The notes under the pieces are model-generated. The model did no database searches. It had not been told where the DNA came from and saw only the letters and a list, made by a program, of their open reading frames with translations. The translations under genes were made by a program, and so were the position numbers. From Salvator merianae (lineage: Eukaryota; Chordata; Lepidosauria; Squamata; Teiidae), in the NCBI GenBank assembly GCA_003586115.2, contig QVOM02000116.1, positions 31,163,062 to 31,227,061 on the forward strand: a DNA stretch of 64,000 nucleotides, given 5' to 3'. Below are positions 1-10,900 of this stretch, in pieces (within the stretch, counting starts at the first letter, position 1; each line of letters begins with the position of its first letter).

Positions 1-464
1 CATTAGGCGTATTGATCAGACCTACTTAGGGAAGCTTTCAAGCAAGCGCCTTGAGGTCTGTTAGAATTCCTTTCAGGCCCCTGCTGCTGCCCCCGCCAAA
101 ACCAGAGACCCATCTGGCAAGAATCAAGCTGCCTAGCTGATCCTGATTTTCCCCCAACAAAGCACAGAAAAAAGGATCACCTGACTCCAAGCAACAAAAC
201 AAATGAGCAGGTTCTCTTCCCTGTTTCGCCATAAGCACCCTCGTTCAGAGAAAAAACTCGATTCTCAGCACCTCGAGACGACTGTGAAGTAATTTCTATG
301 CAAGGCGCATCAGACCCGGGCTGAGCATTTTGGAAAGCTCCACCGCCGCCTCCTTCCTTCCCCAAGCGCACGTCTCCGGGGCAACAGGAGGAAACCCAAA
401 GCAGGAGGCTGGCCTCCTCCTTTCTTTACAAAGCCAAGCGCCTCTCCCGTCTGCCGCCGCTTAC
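1..464 (-). other. ADAM22: Start of ADAM22 intron 2
   Basis: Begins with the GTAAGC donor and runs off the window. No further ADAM22 exon is visible. The open frames here are unremarkable products of GC-rich sequence. Confidence 0.7.
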
Positions 465-625
465 CTGCTTCCCATCGAAGCTGCCCCCGATGCGGGTGTT
501 GAGCGCGTCGTGCTGAGTTTCGTTGCCGCCGTCCGCGCTGTAGATCAGCCGGAAAGGGACGGTGTCCTGCCTCTCCACAAATCGGTCCCCGCTCCTTCGC
601 TCCATTTCGGTTAACAAGGCGTCTC
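465..625 (-). CDS. ADAM22: ADAM22 coding exon 2 (prodomain start)
   Basis: 161 nt, with acceptor CTGAG at 626-630 and donor GTAAGC at 459-464 (both read on the minus strand). It joins exon 1 in phase 1, restoring a Gly-Asp-Ala start like the mammalian protein, and ends in phase 0. Intron 1 is only 513 bp and CpG-rich. Confidence 0.88.
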
Positions 626-1223
626 CTCAGGGGAGGAAAAACAAAGATGGGGCGTGAGGGCAGCGGCGGCGAACAGACACACGGCTGCGGCCGCCGAACC
701 ATTCAGACTAGAACGGCTTTCCTTGCAATGATGCTCCTCCGGAGCAGGGAGGCAGAGGGAGCGCGGAGCACGAGATGCTCTCGCATGGCAAGAAGGGCTC
801 GCAGGAACCATCTCCATCTTAAGGAGGAGGAATGGTGGTAGGGGGTGGGGGAGATCGCTTCATGCTTATGCCTTAAAATACACGCATATATTATGTTCAC
901 GTTTGTTCCCCTTCCCAAACGCGGCGGCAGGCAGAACCACGCAAGCGCACGAAAGGCAAAGCGGAGCGCTTGTTTATCTGCTCTCTCGCCTGCCCTGGCC
1001 GGTGCTGGGGATGGCGCTGCGCCGTAGCACCCGGACGAGGGTCCCTCTCGCCCGGCCCAGTTGGGGAGCTCTCTCGCCCCCCACCTCCCGCCAACTCGGC
1101 TCATCCGCTGACGGGGGCGAAGGTGACCGCAGGCTTACCTGCATGGCTGGCGCGGGCTCCCGAGAGCATCCCGAAGGCACAGAGCAGCATCAGGGAGAGC
1201 AGCGAAGTGGCGGGCTGCTGCAT
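465..1223 (-). CDS. ADAM22: ADAM22, 5' end only (coding exons 1-2)
   Basis: Start of a disintegrin/metalloprotease-family gene on the minus strand; it continues past the left edge. Joining 1139-1223 to 465-625 gives 82 codons in frame: a hydrophobic signal peptide of about 25 residues (MQQPATSLLSLMLLCAFG...) and then the start of the prodomain, with the family-typical stretches DRFVERQ, PFRLIYSADGG and QHDALNTRI. The match to the N-terminus of human ADAM22 as I recall it is close (GDA-L--E, RFVERQ, HDAL-TR). Known of the family: ADAM22 is a catalytically inactive ADAM at synapses and axons and a receptor for LGI1; the domains showing this are outside the window. Its head faces the DBF4 3' end, as expected from mammalian synteny. 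ADAM11 or ADAM23 are alternatives but fit less well in sequence and context. Confidence 0.88.
1139..1223 (-). CDS. ADAM22: ADAM22 coding exon 1 (signal peptide)
   Basis: ATG is the complement of 1221-1223, with a purine at -3. The exon has 28 codons plus one base and ends at a consensus donor (GTAAGC, complement of 1133-1138). The translation is a leucine-rich signal peptide ending near SGARASHA. The 5' UTR lies upstream in the CpG island; its start cannot be seen. Confidence 0.85.
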
Positions 1224-1800
1224 GGCTGGGGACTGTCGGCCGGGAGCGGGGGAGAGGGAAGGGCGCGTCCCTCCGGCTCCTGCCCGCAGTCGGCGAGGCT
1301 CACGCGGCGGCTTGCATGGTGGTAGCGCCGCGAGGCGCTCCAGCTCCGCTGCGCCGGGGTTGCGCCCTTCGTCCTAGCGGGAGCCGCACATGAGCGTCGC
1401 TGCTGCTGCTAGCGCTGCCGCCGCCTCACTGCTGCATTGGGCTTTACTGGCTTCCAGAACGTTTACTGCATTGGGTGGTTTGCTTGCTAGAGCTCCGGCG
1501 GCGGCTCCAAGCTCCTCCCCTCGCTTTCCTCACCATCCACACGACCAACAGCCCTCGAAGCGGAGGCGGCGGGAGCAGCTCACCCACCCACCCTCTCTCC
1601 GCTCCCCGCCCTTGCCACCAGGTCTCCCCGGCTTTCACAGAGAGAAGCCGTGGAGAACCGTCAAGGAAAGCTGGGGAATGGACTTGCCCAACTTAGGCGA
1701 AGGGGTCCTACAGATCGGATTGCTGGCGATTCCTGACCGACCGACCGACCGGCCCTCTGTTTTGAGTTGAGACAACGCGAGCGTCTGCGCACACGGAAAA
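1224..1800 (-). promoter_or_regulatory. ADAM22: ADAM22 promoter and 5' UTR, CpG island
   Basis: Dense CpG and GC-rich sequence runs from about 480 to 1800, surrounding the ADAM22 start codon. The part upstream of the ATG should hold the 5' UTR and a TATA-less CpG-island promoter. A short GACC tandem run lies near 1737-1752. The transcription start is not determined. Confidence 0.6.
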
Positions 1801-2162
1801 AGAATAGCTGCTAGGACCTACGCTTGGTACGACAGGTGAGCAAACGGTGGGTCGGTAGTCTGTGGAGAGGCAAAGACGTCGCATCAGAGCCAGACAGCTG
1901 GGGACTTCAATCGTCGGTAGACGGGAACTCCCACCAGCCAGCCAGCCTCGTGGTCAGAGACGGTGGAAGGTCACAGGTTCGCTGCCCTTTGAGCTGCCAT
2001 ACAGAGAAACAGACAGGGGTCATACGCCTTCAGTCCTGGAGTTGCACAGAAGAGGAAATGGCAGCCGGTGCTGCGCACATTAAAAGCTACATCTCCTCAC
2101 TTTTCTATCTCCTGCACGACTATTAAAAATGGAGAAACCCTGATTTTCATCTGCTTTATACA

Positions 2163-2234
2163 GACAAGAGCCAAGAGTACCTTTAGGTCATCATACTTGA
2201 CAAGAGTCAAGAGTACCTTTAGGTCATCATGCTT
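2163..2234. repeat. 36-bp tandem duplication, two copies
   Basis: Units 2163-2198 and 2199-2234 differ at two positions. Each contains GAGTACCTTTAGGTCATCAT, and an A-run of about 14 bases follows. Confidence 0.9.
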
Positions 2235-4357
2235 AAAAAAAAAAAAAAAGTTTTTTGCTAGCTGCGGGATTAATTTTTCAAAATATTATGCTTTGTTACT
2301 TAAACTTTTGTTTAACCTGGAAATAAGTCCCTAACTATTTTTGTGGCTGTGGGTGGCACATAATGGCTGACATATTTCATCTACAGCAATTACACTACAC
2401 TGTGCAATAGTTCAGTTCTTCTCAAACCGCAGCCCTACAACTGTTCCTGGATTATGACTCAGGCTGGTATGGAATGCTGGGTTGTTCAGGAACATCTGGA
2501 GAACCACAGTTTGAGAACCACTACTCTAGTTAATATGATATGCATAAAAGGCAGAGGGAACCGGCCCACAAGGGCAATGTGGATAGTGCCCTACCATATC
2601 TTGAAGCTACTTTTCTCCCTTGCCCACATTTCAGTTCAGAGTTGGCCAATACGTGCATAATTCACTATGTTCAATGGGGTTAATTTTCATGGTCGTTTGC
2701 CCAGAACCGCAGCATTACAGCATCTCACCAACCATCAGTTCTACCTGTTCTGACCCTGGTACCATTTCCTTGCAGCTACCTTGGCCTCTTCCACACAAGC
2801 CCATAAGGACACAAACCACCACTCATCTAAGGAAACTTGCTTGCATGGCCAGAAAGGTTCACAGAAACCGTCTCCATCTTAAGGAAACTTATCTAAAGGT
2901 GTAACTGGAAGAGCTTTCCTTGAGAGATCACAGGCATGAGGCTGTCACATTTCAAATATACAAATCCACTGGCAGCCCTCATGTTTACAATGTCCATTTT
3001 CTGCCACAGAGAACAACAAAACAGGAAGAGACTAAGCTAATAGAATGACAGGCGAGAGATGGAATGAGAACACAAAAGCCAAACAGGGCGCATTTTGACA
3101 CAGCATTCAATCAGTTACAATCTGTCTTCAGTTCCCATTGGCCGGACATGATTTTGCCTTTCCCTAGTTTTTCTGGACTAAATTGCTGAAATCAGTACTA
3201 CTTTGTATTCAGATTAAATGAGTTCTCAGATCGTTAGCCCGTTTTACTTTATGATGCGAGAATGTGCAAGTAGACTACTTGGAAGGCGACCGTACTTTTT
3301 TTGAGACATGCTGTCCAATGACAGATGTTGTGGACATCGTACTCAGAGGTGAGAACGTCACAGCTGGGGTAGGAAGAGAGAACAGCACCTGGTATATATT
3401 ACCTGGTTTCTGCCATGTTGTCCTCTGTCATGTCTTCAAACTGTTTTTTTTTTTTACCGTTTGAATTTTTTAGCAAAATAGAAGATGAAGTAGAAGCTAT
3501 CCTTCACTTTGCTTGGGCAACACCCTGTTCTATAGCTGGTTGGGCACACAGTGCACTATCAAAATGCATATCTCCTTTTTCTCTTGTCTCTGCAAGAAGG
3601 ACAATGTATCAACATTTTTCTTTTACCTGTTCCTGCAAAAAGGACACTATGTTTCCTCCATTTCCCTTTGGCAATACACAAGGGAAACAATGTTTCCTTT
3701 CATTAAAAGAGGACTTTTTAAAACATTCTTTTTAAACCAGATTTTTATTTACTAGGTATAGTAGAGGGAAACCCTTTATTGACTTTCTATAAGAATTAGA
3801 GAATGAGTTTGTTATTGCTGGATTTGAAGAATAAAGATGAAAGGAGATAGGTCAGAAGAAGAAGGGAAACCAGAAGGGGGAAGAAACTAATCTAGAAGAA
3901 ATTTTTGAAGAAGGGGAGAAGCCAAAATGTAATGAACGAAGGTTATCTATATGAACACACCCAGTTGGAAATAACATATATGCTTTATGCATTTTAAAAA
4001 AAGGACTTTTATGCAAAACCAGCACTGTACAACTTTCTTCAAGAATGCCATGGGGTGGGAATAAATGCCGGTTGGTGTACACCTCAGCTGTGCCTGGTTA
4101 CTCTAACAAATAAGGCACATCACTTATCAATTTTGCCATCAGCACCACACAACTACACAGTGGGACACATGCCGCTGTGGATGTCTCAGGGGAAGGTGAG
4201 GCAGAGTCCATTTGCTGATCACTAACTTCACCATCAAGATAATTGATCCCATCACAGGTTCCCCCCTTTTACGGACCTCTTCCTGCTTTTATGCTATTCT
4301 AAAATTACACAATTGTGCAAAAGCGCATTTACATAGGAGCAGAAATTGCAATCTTCC

Positions 4358-4645
4358 CTATAATTTATTTATTTAATTATTTGCATTTGTATCCCACCCT
4401 ATCCCCGAAGGTCTCAGGGCAGGTTACAACATTAAAAACCAATATAAAATAAGCATACTAAAACAAAAACTGTGTCTGAAAATGGGGAGGAAAAGCTGTT
4501 TCCTATTCTACACCAGCTGCAGCTTCTGAACTGTCTTCAAGGGTAGCCCCATGTAAAGAGCATTACAATAGTCCAGTCTGGAAGTTACCAGAGCATGGAT
4601 AACTATGGCCAAATCATCTCTATCTAGAAGTGGTCTTAGATGTCA
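4358..4645 (-). mobile_element. CR1/L2-type LINE 3' fragment
   Basis: On the minus strand this reads as the end of a CR1/L2-type reverse transcriptase followed by the 3' tail. It carries the tail block with CTCAGGGCAGGTTACAAC and the upstream block complementary to GTAGCCCCATGTAAAGAGCA, both seen in the other LINE copies of this window. It is 5'-truncated and decayed. Confidence 0.75.
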
Positions 4646-6799
4646 AACCAGCCACAGCTGGGAATAAAAAGCTTTATTGTGTGGTAGATATGGAACTGAA
4701 GTTCTGCTTGGCTGAATACAGTCTGGAGGGGAAAAGGAGCAAATGACAAATGACTAGTAACACCACCAAGGGAATCCATGTTCTGAGACAGCAGCAGGGA
4801 AATAAGGAGAGTGGATTTTGACTTTCCCACCCCTGTGAAATCAAGAGTTGAACATTGGGACTGCAGCCAATCACTGACTGCACAGCGAGGGGAATTTGGT
4901 GAGGGGGGAAGACAGAAAGCTATTGTTTCCCCATGCCAAGCACAGGAAAAATGAGATGTGAAAAGTCTGAATTTAGTCCACGTTATAATGGAAATGTGAG
5001 AACGACCAGAACACATACTCAATCCTTGTTCTCCTCCAATACGGATTAAATTTACAATGTGAGACCACACCCACACTGTCTCTGAGGTGGTTTTGAGCCA
5101 CTTTTTGCTGAATGTGAATGCAGCCAGAGTAGCCACAGATACTTTACAGATTAGAGGCTTTAACGTAGCTGTACAAGATCTCTTAGTCTATTCCACATTG
5201 CTGCAAATGTTTTATTAAGTGATGATCAGATTCAACAGGGCTGGCGTTAGTGTCTAGTTATTTTCACATGGATGATATAGGTATTGAATTCTTTTTTCTC
5301 TCAATAAATGAAATCGGTATCTGAGAGCTGTATTTTGTGGTCTGAAACAATGAAATATGAAAAAACAGAAGAAATCAGGAAAGGGCCAATACTTTTTCAT
5401 CACACTGTATATGATCAATTTTTAGTTTTGGGGTGAGACATTCTACCCCCCAGCCAACCCTCCCCCCCACAAAAGACCAATATAGTCATCCTGAAAACCA
5501 CTGTGTAGTGCAAAACTAGATTATACAATTTATGCAATTAATTGTTACCTATGGAAATTGGGAACCCTGGGAAAAAATCAAATAATATGCATCTATGGCA
5601 GTACTGTGGGAAGGTCAAGACTATGAGCATGTTAACAGCACAGCAGAGGGGCAACCCAATCTACCACATCAGTGGCATGGTAGCCCTTTGGTGTAATCTA
5701 CCAGTTAGTCAATGGAACCTCAGAGGCTAGGCGACATTACTGAAAATTTCCAGGGAAAATACATTTGCCCAACTTCATAAAAGCAAAACTATGCTCCAAA
5801 AAATAAATAAAGAGTTGCACAGAGGAAGTTAAACTGAAGAGCCGTCCATCATCCACAAAATGCCTGGACAAATGTTCTAGACATGAGAGTCTCCATCAGA
5901 CAAGAGGTAATAAGAGAATGGCAAAGAGCTTTAACAGTTAAGAATGTAAGACAAGAGAGAAAGAGAGCTGCCTAATAACACACTAACACAATACCCTAGT
6001 GAATAACACAAATCTTTCAAATCAAATGTGGAACTACTTGCAATGTATACAATCACATAATCATGCAAGTTACACCAATTGCAAATTTAGCAACAGGCAT
6101 CTGTATAATAAAATATATTCTATTCTACAAATTCCTTTCAGCCAAATGGTCATTTGATTACAAAGCACAGTAATATATATAAACATCTCATGCTTCCCTG
6201 CAAGTAGAAAAAAAATCCCTATTCACATCCCTATTTTATCAGAAGCAATGCAGAATCCAACTTTTTCAATGACTGTGATATATACTAATATTTATATACA
6301 AATCCCAGAAAATACAGAACATCTGGCTCAAATTCAGTTGCCCAAAATAAACTTCTCGCTTTTAAAGATTTACTTTTTAAAAATAGTTTTCAAGAAAAAT
6401 GTCTGCAGATTGTGGTGTTGACTATTAAAGGGGTTGGCAATAACAGAAAACCAAGAGAGGAAGCAATGGGAAAATAGAGAAGAGGTGACCTGATCTGGTT
6501 TTGTCTGCAACCTCACCAAACTAGTAGTATACATCTCTTACAGATTAACCCTGCAGGAGTGTGGACCTCAATCAAAGAAGAACAAAAAAGTTACTCAAGA
6601 GATTCCGGACTGTATTGTGAACAACCACTGAGTGATGTGAATTTCCCATTATGGAAAGGACTAACCAACGGTTTCAACTCAGAATTTCTCAAGTAGAATG
6701 TGTTGTACATCCTACCTAACCATAACACTTTATGTGTACATGCATGCACTCTGAATAATATAAACATAAGGGTTGAATGCAACAATCATCACTATGTAG

Positions 6800-6855
6800 T
6801 TTATTACAAAAACAAATTTTTTCACAAAAATAATCTTTCAGGGTGCATGTTTATT
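6800..6855 (-). other. DBF4: DBF4 polyadenylation signals
   Basis: Two AATAAA hexamers on the minus strand (6850-6855 and 6800-6805) lie about 30 and 80 bp downstream of the DBF4 stop codon, implying a very short 3' UTR. Longer forms cannot be excluded. Confidence 0.6.
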
Positions 6856-6884
6856 CAAAACTCATTGTTTGAAATAAAGCAGCA

Positions 6885-7926
6885 TTAAAATCCAATAAAT
6901 GGCGATGAGGAGGCTGAGGTAGAAAACAAAGACCAGAGAGCATCTGTATGCTGGTCGTCCCAAGTATCTTTCATTAAACTGGAATCTTTGTTCTCTGGCA
7001 TACTTGAAAACCCCCCAAAGTCAGAATTTGCATCACTGCTCTGAAACAGCTGTAACAGTGCTTGTGTAGATGAGTTTTGTACATTTTTTTCTTCCAGACC
7101 AAGTGGTTCATCAGTCCTCTTTAAGTGTGATTCTGGATTTTGATTCGGATTTCCTTTTTTATTCCTTCCTACAGAATGTATAACTCTTCTGTTGAGTTTT
7201 ATGGAAGGTGAGCTTTGTATACTGATGTCCAGCAACTCACTGGGCTCTTTATTTGAAGGAAGGCTATGTGGTGACTTCTCTGTCTCAAGAAGGACTGAAA
7301 GTTCCCTTGGAAAATGGTTGTTTTCCACAAAGACATCAGCAAGATTTCTGTCAACAGCCGAACGAGTGCCGATCTTTTTCAAACATTTTGCTGGCAGGAG
7401 AACGGCATTGTTCAATTTTCGTTTTGCCTTGGGTGCATCTTTGTTTTCATTAAATACAGAAGCTTGGATCTGAGGGTGTAGCAAGTTTAAATTAGCTGAT
7501 AAACCTTGTAAATTTTGCCTTGAAAGAGGCTCACAGTGCTCATAAATTTCAGGCAAATTTTTCAATGCTGTTTTATTTTCTTTCTGGGGAGCCAGTTGTA
7601 CAAAGTTTGTTGATAAAGTAATATCTGATAAATTTGAGGCTTTGGGTATCTTGCCACTTTCAGTATTGGCACTCATTTTTCTTGATGCTTCTGAAGAACA
7701 GATATTGTGATAGGAATAAAAAGAGCAAGAAGGTTCAGAGGTAGAATTTTTTTGTGTAGATGTAGGATACATATCTTGGTGCTGAGAACCTTCTTTTAGA
7801 GTCTGTATGGTGATACTCTTTCTGGAATGCCACCTCAATGAAATATCTTGCCTTTTTAGCCGTTCTTTCAGTTCTTCTGTTTTTGTTCCAACAAGAGGCG
7901 CGAATTGTCCAATACTGCATTTCCGC
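6885..7926 (-). CDS. DBF4: DBF4 last coding exon (long C-terminal tail)
   Basis: 1042 nt, including a TAA at 6885-6887. It encodes the poorly conserved, Ser/Asn-rich C-terminal half, with the short conserved blocks [17 protein letters not shown] and SSPFIGF at the end. Acceptor TTTCAG. The same single large last exon is known in mammals. Confidence 0.93.
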
Positions 7927-10900
7927 CTGAAATTAAGAATATTATACAAGTCAAATTTCTAATGAATTTTTGAAGTTAACGTAAAGATAATTATTAACTC
8001 CTTAATAATATGGGCTAGTTGTCAACAAGTTAGCTCAAGCTTGAAATTCACTCCTGAATTGGTAGTCAAAAGCAAGGAGCTATTTAAATGTCAGGGAATA
8101 AGAAAAAGACATAGCTTGACAAAGGCCACTCCTGACATTCTCTTGAATTAGGAATGCTCTTCAGTACTGCTTGGCAAACCCAGGACAGTACCTGGCACAT
8201 AAGAAGTGCAGATTGGTTTCACCCAGTGGCTTAAGGCATAAGAAAACCCTTGAAAGAAATCAGGTGTACCGCTCAACTTCTGCCTCTCACTAGAAGGAAG
8301 GGGGCATTATAAATGTAAGTTAACAAAGAAAGTTAAGCAGTTGGAATAAAAGCATCAGCTCAGTCTAACCTGAGTAATCCTCAACAACTGTGTTGATGTC
8401 CACAGCTGGAAAGCTTCTGTGACTGGGCAAACAAATGGTGAATTTTAGAACCTTTATAAATCTAAGTTCTAAAATGAAAAGGGTGCCTCTTCAAATCCCA
8501 CAGGCTCTTCACTTCAAAAATAGACCCCTAATTGCAGGATCATAGGGCCAATGTGTTTATTTCCACTGAAGGTCCCTGCACATTTACTTAATTCACATTC
8601 TAGAATTCAAGAAGCAGCTGGACACTGGGCATATTTACACTTCTGTTTTTCTTGGAACCAAAATTATAAAGAAAGCATGTACATTGGTAGATTCTCATTC
8701 TTTCCTTCCCACTACAAACTAAAACTAAACATGGGAATTAGTCTTTCCTGCTTGTGTTTCTGGTGCCTTCTAGAATAGAAGGCAAACAAAAGCATACCTA
8801 GGAGATGCAATCAAGAGTATGAAACCAATTAAGTGAAAAACAAGCAACTAAATAGTGAACTATACAGTTGCTCCATAAGTGCAGTAAAATAACCACTGGC
8901 CTTTCTCCACTGTCCCTTTTCACTACTGCAGACTAGGTCAAACATGGCCCCATCATGCTTCGTCTGCACTAGATGAAGCGTGGAACGCACTCGGGTGAAG
9001 AAAGTAGCCCTAGCCCAGTATAGCTGTAGTCTACAGGACCATGGAGACTTATGCACGGTATGCCCTCCATGGTCCAGTATACTACAAGGGACCCTTTTTG
9101 GCAGTGCTCCAAGAAACACCTCTGGAAAAGGGTCTGCCACAATACTGACCAGGCTGGGAACTTTCATTCTTGAACTTTTGAACCTTGCCACTGCCTCCAA
9201 GAGCTCTCCGGAGTCAGTGGCAAGGATGGGAGCGGAAGGGGCCATGTGAATATGGATGACCCTGCTTCACTTAGGAGGGGGTGGCCTGCCCTGTCCCTGA
9301 ACACCGCATGGAAGTACAGAAAGGCCCACTGTGAGGTTTTAGAGAAAATCTAATAGACTTCAAAAAAGCAGTTTTGCTCTCTTAGGTGACCACAAGGTAG
9401 ACATGTGACTGTCAAGTGTTCCAAGTTGCCTTCTGCTTGTTGTTAATGTATCATTATTTATCCAACCTTGTTCTTTTTATTTCTCTTTAACTACAACAAT
9501 TCTTACTGAATATACTGATTTCCAGAAATGTAGAAGGCTATCATAGCCAAGACACAAGGATTAAAAGAGAGGGAAAAACAGTACCACCAAGTACACAACT
9601 GTCTTATAAATAAAAGATAATCCAAGGAATGATACATTTAGCAGAGTTTCAGGAAGCTTTTGAAAGACGATTCCTCTATACAACTCCATGGCAATTTTTA
9701 TACAGTTCTTGTGGAGTCATGATCACTGTGACAGTAAGACTAGTCCAAATGTAGTATTATCTACCATGAAGTAAAACATAGCAACACGTACTGCTTTTAA
9801 TCTTCTTCTTCTTCTTCACATCGGTTTTCAAAAACGACAAAATGAATACCCTTACAGATTATTGTATACGCTACTCTCCATTAATAACATATGGAAATCT
9901 TATTCCTTTTTTAAGATCAAAAATGAGGCTTGTGGAAGCCAGAATTCAGTGAACATTTCTAGAAAAAGTGAAGATTATTTAATTTCAAGCTTTATAACCA
10001 TTTACCTTTTCAATTTAGGTGTATTCTCTCTGAACTCTAAAAAGTCACAAGAAAACTTGGAAATGATGTCATCCACAACTTGATAGTGAGGACCCTGTGC
10101 AAAGTTCTGGTGCTGTTCACTTTCAACATGCTAATGTTAGAAAAAACAACAACTATGTATTGATTCACACAGAGATTATTCATATAAATACGTATATAAT
10201 ATTTTTAAAGAAAGTTTCAGAACTATTCAGAGACATTATAGTTCTGGTTTGGATAACTGTATCTTGGCTTAATAAATCAAGTTACAACCAATGTCTTTCC
10301 CATGCTCAAAGTATCTCTGTAATGCAAGTAATCAAACTTACTATATTCCCTGATCATCCAAGCTGAAGAGAATCCAGAACATTTCCAACAGTTATAATAA
10401 TAGTGTAAAAATCAGGATACAATCTGTCTGAGCTGATTCATAGTCTACATTCTATTTCTTATCTATTTCTATCCCTGATGATGTACTATTTTTTCCCAAG
10501 TTGCAAAAAACAGATTTCAAACATCATCATATTTCACAAGTGAATATAACTATATATATATTTGTTTTTCCTGTTCTGAGACTACATATTCTACAAGCAA
10601 GAAGCTTTTACTGATCTACAGCACCAACAGGAGTGGTGCATCACTAAGATCACACTGTTCACTGATCAGCCAATCAGAATTTTCTTCAGTCAGGTGGTGG
10701 CTACCAATGGCTAAGTGAACAAAATAAACCCTTCCATTCACAATTTTTTGCACCCTTGGCCAATGATGCATCTGAGTTTTCCACATGTGACCATTAGCTG
10801 CTCCTCCTCCTCAACCCTGAGCAAGCCCGATGCTGCTATTTTCTTGGAAGCTCAGGCTTGAACAGACATGCCAGGCAGTAAACTCAACAAAATGTAATTT

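Larger units (their letters stand above)
1801..6799. other. Intergenic region between ADAM22 and DBF4
   Basis: About 5 kb without a recognisable gene. It holds a 36-bp tandem duplication (2163-2234) with an A-run, a decayed copy of ADAM22 intron-1 sequence (2843-2885) and a LINE 3' end (about 4358-4645). The remainder is AT-rich unique-looking DNA; none of its open frames resembles a protein I know. Confidence 0.6.

Noticed and set aside
310..1377. Several long overlapping open frames near the left edge
   Set aside because: Expected in a CpG island where stop codons are rare; only the two ADAM22 exons have protein and splice support.
4636..5136. 166-codon open frame, minus strand
   Set aside because: No recognisable domain; its end overlaps a LINE fragment; no splice or codon evidence that it is a gene.
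8829..9245. 138-codon open frame, minus strand
   Set aside because: Overlaps the inverted repeat at 9.03 kb and resembles no protein I know; likely chance in a GC-richer patch.
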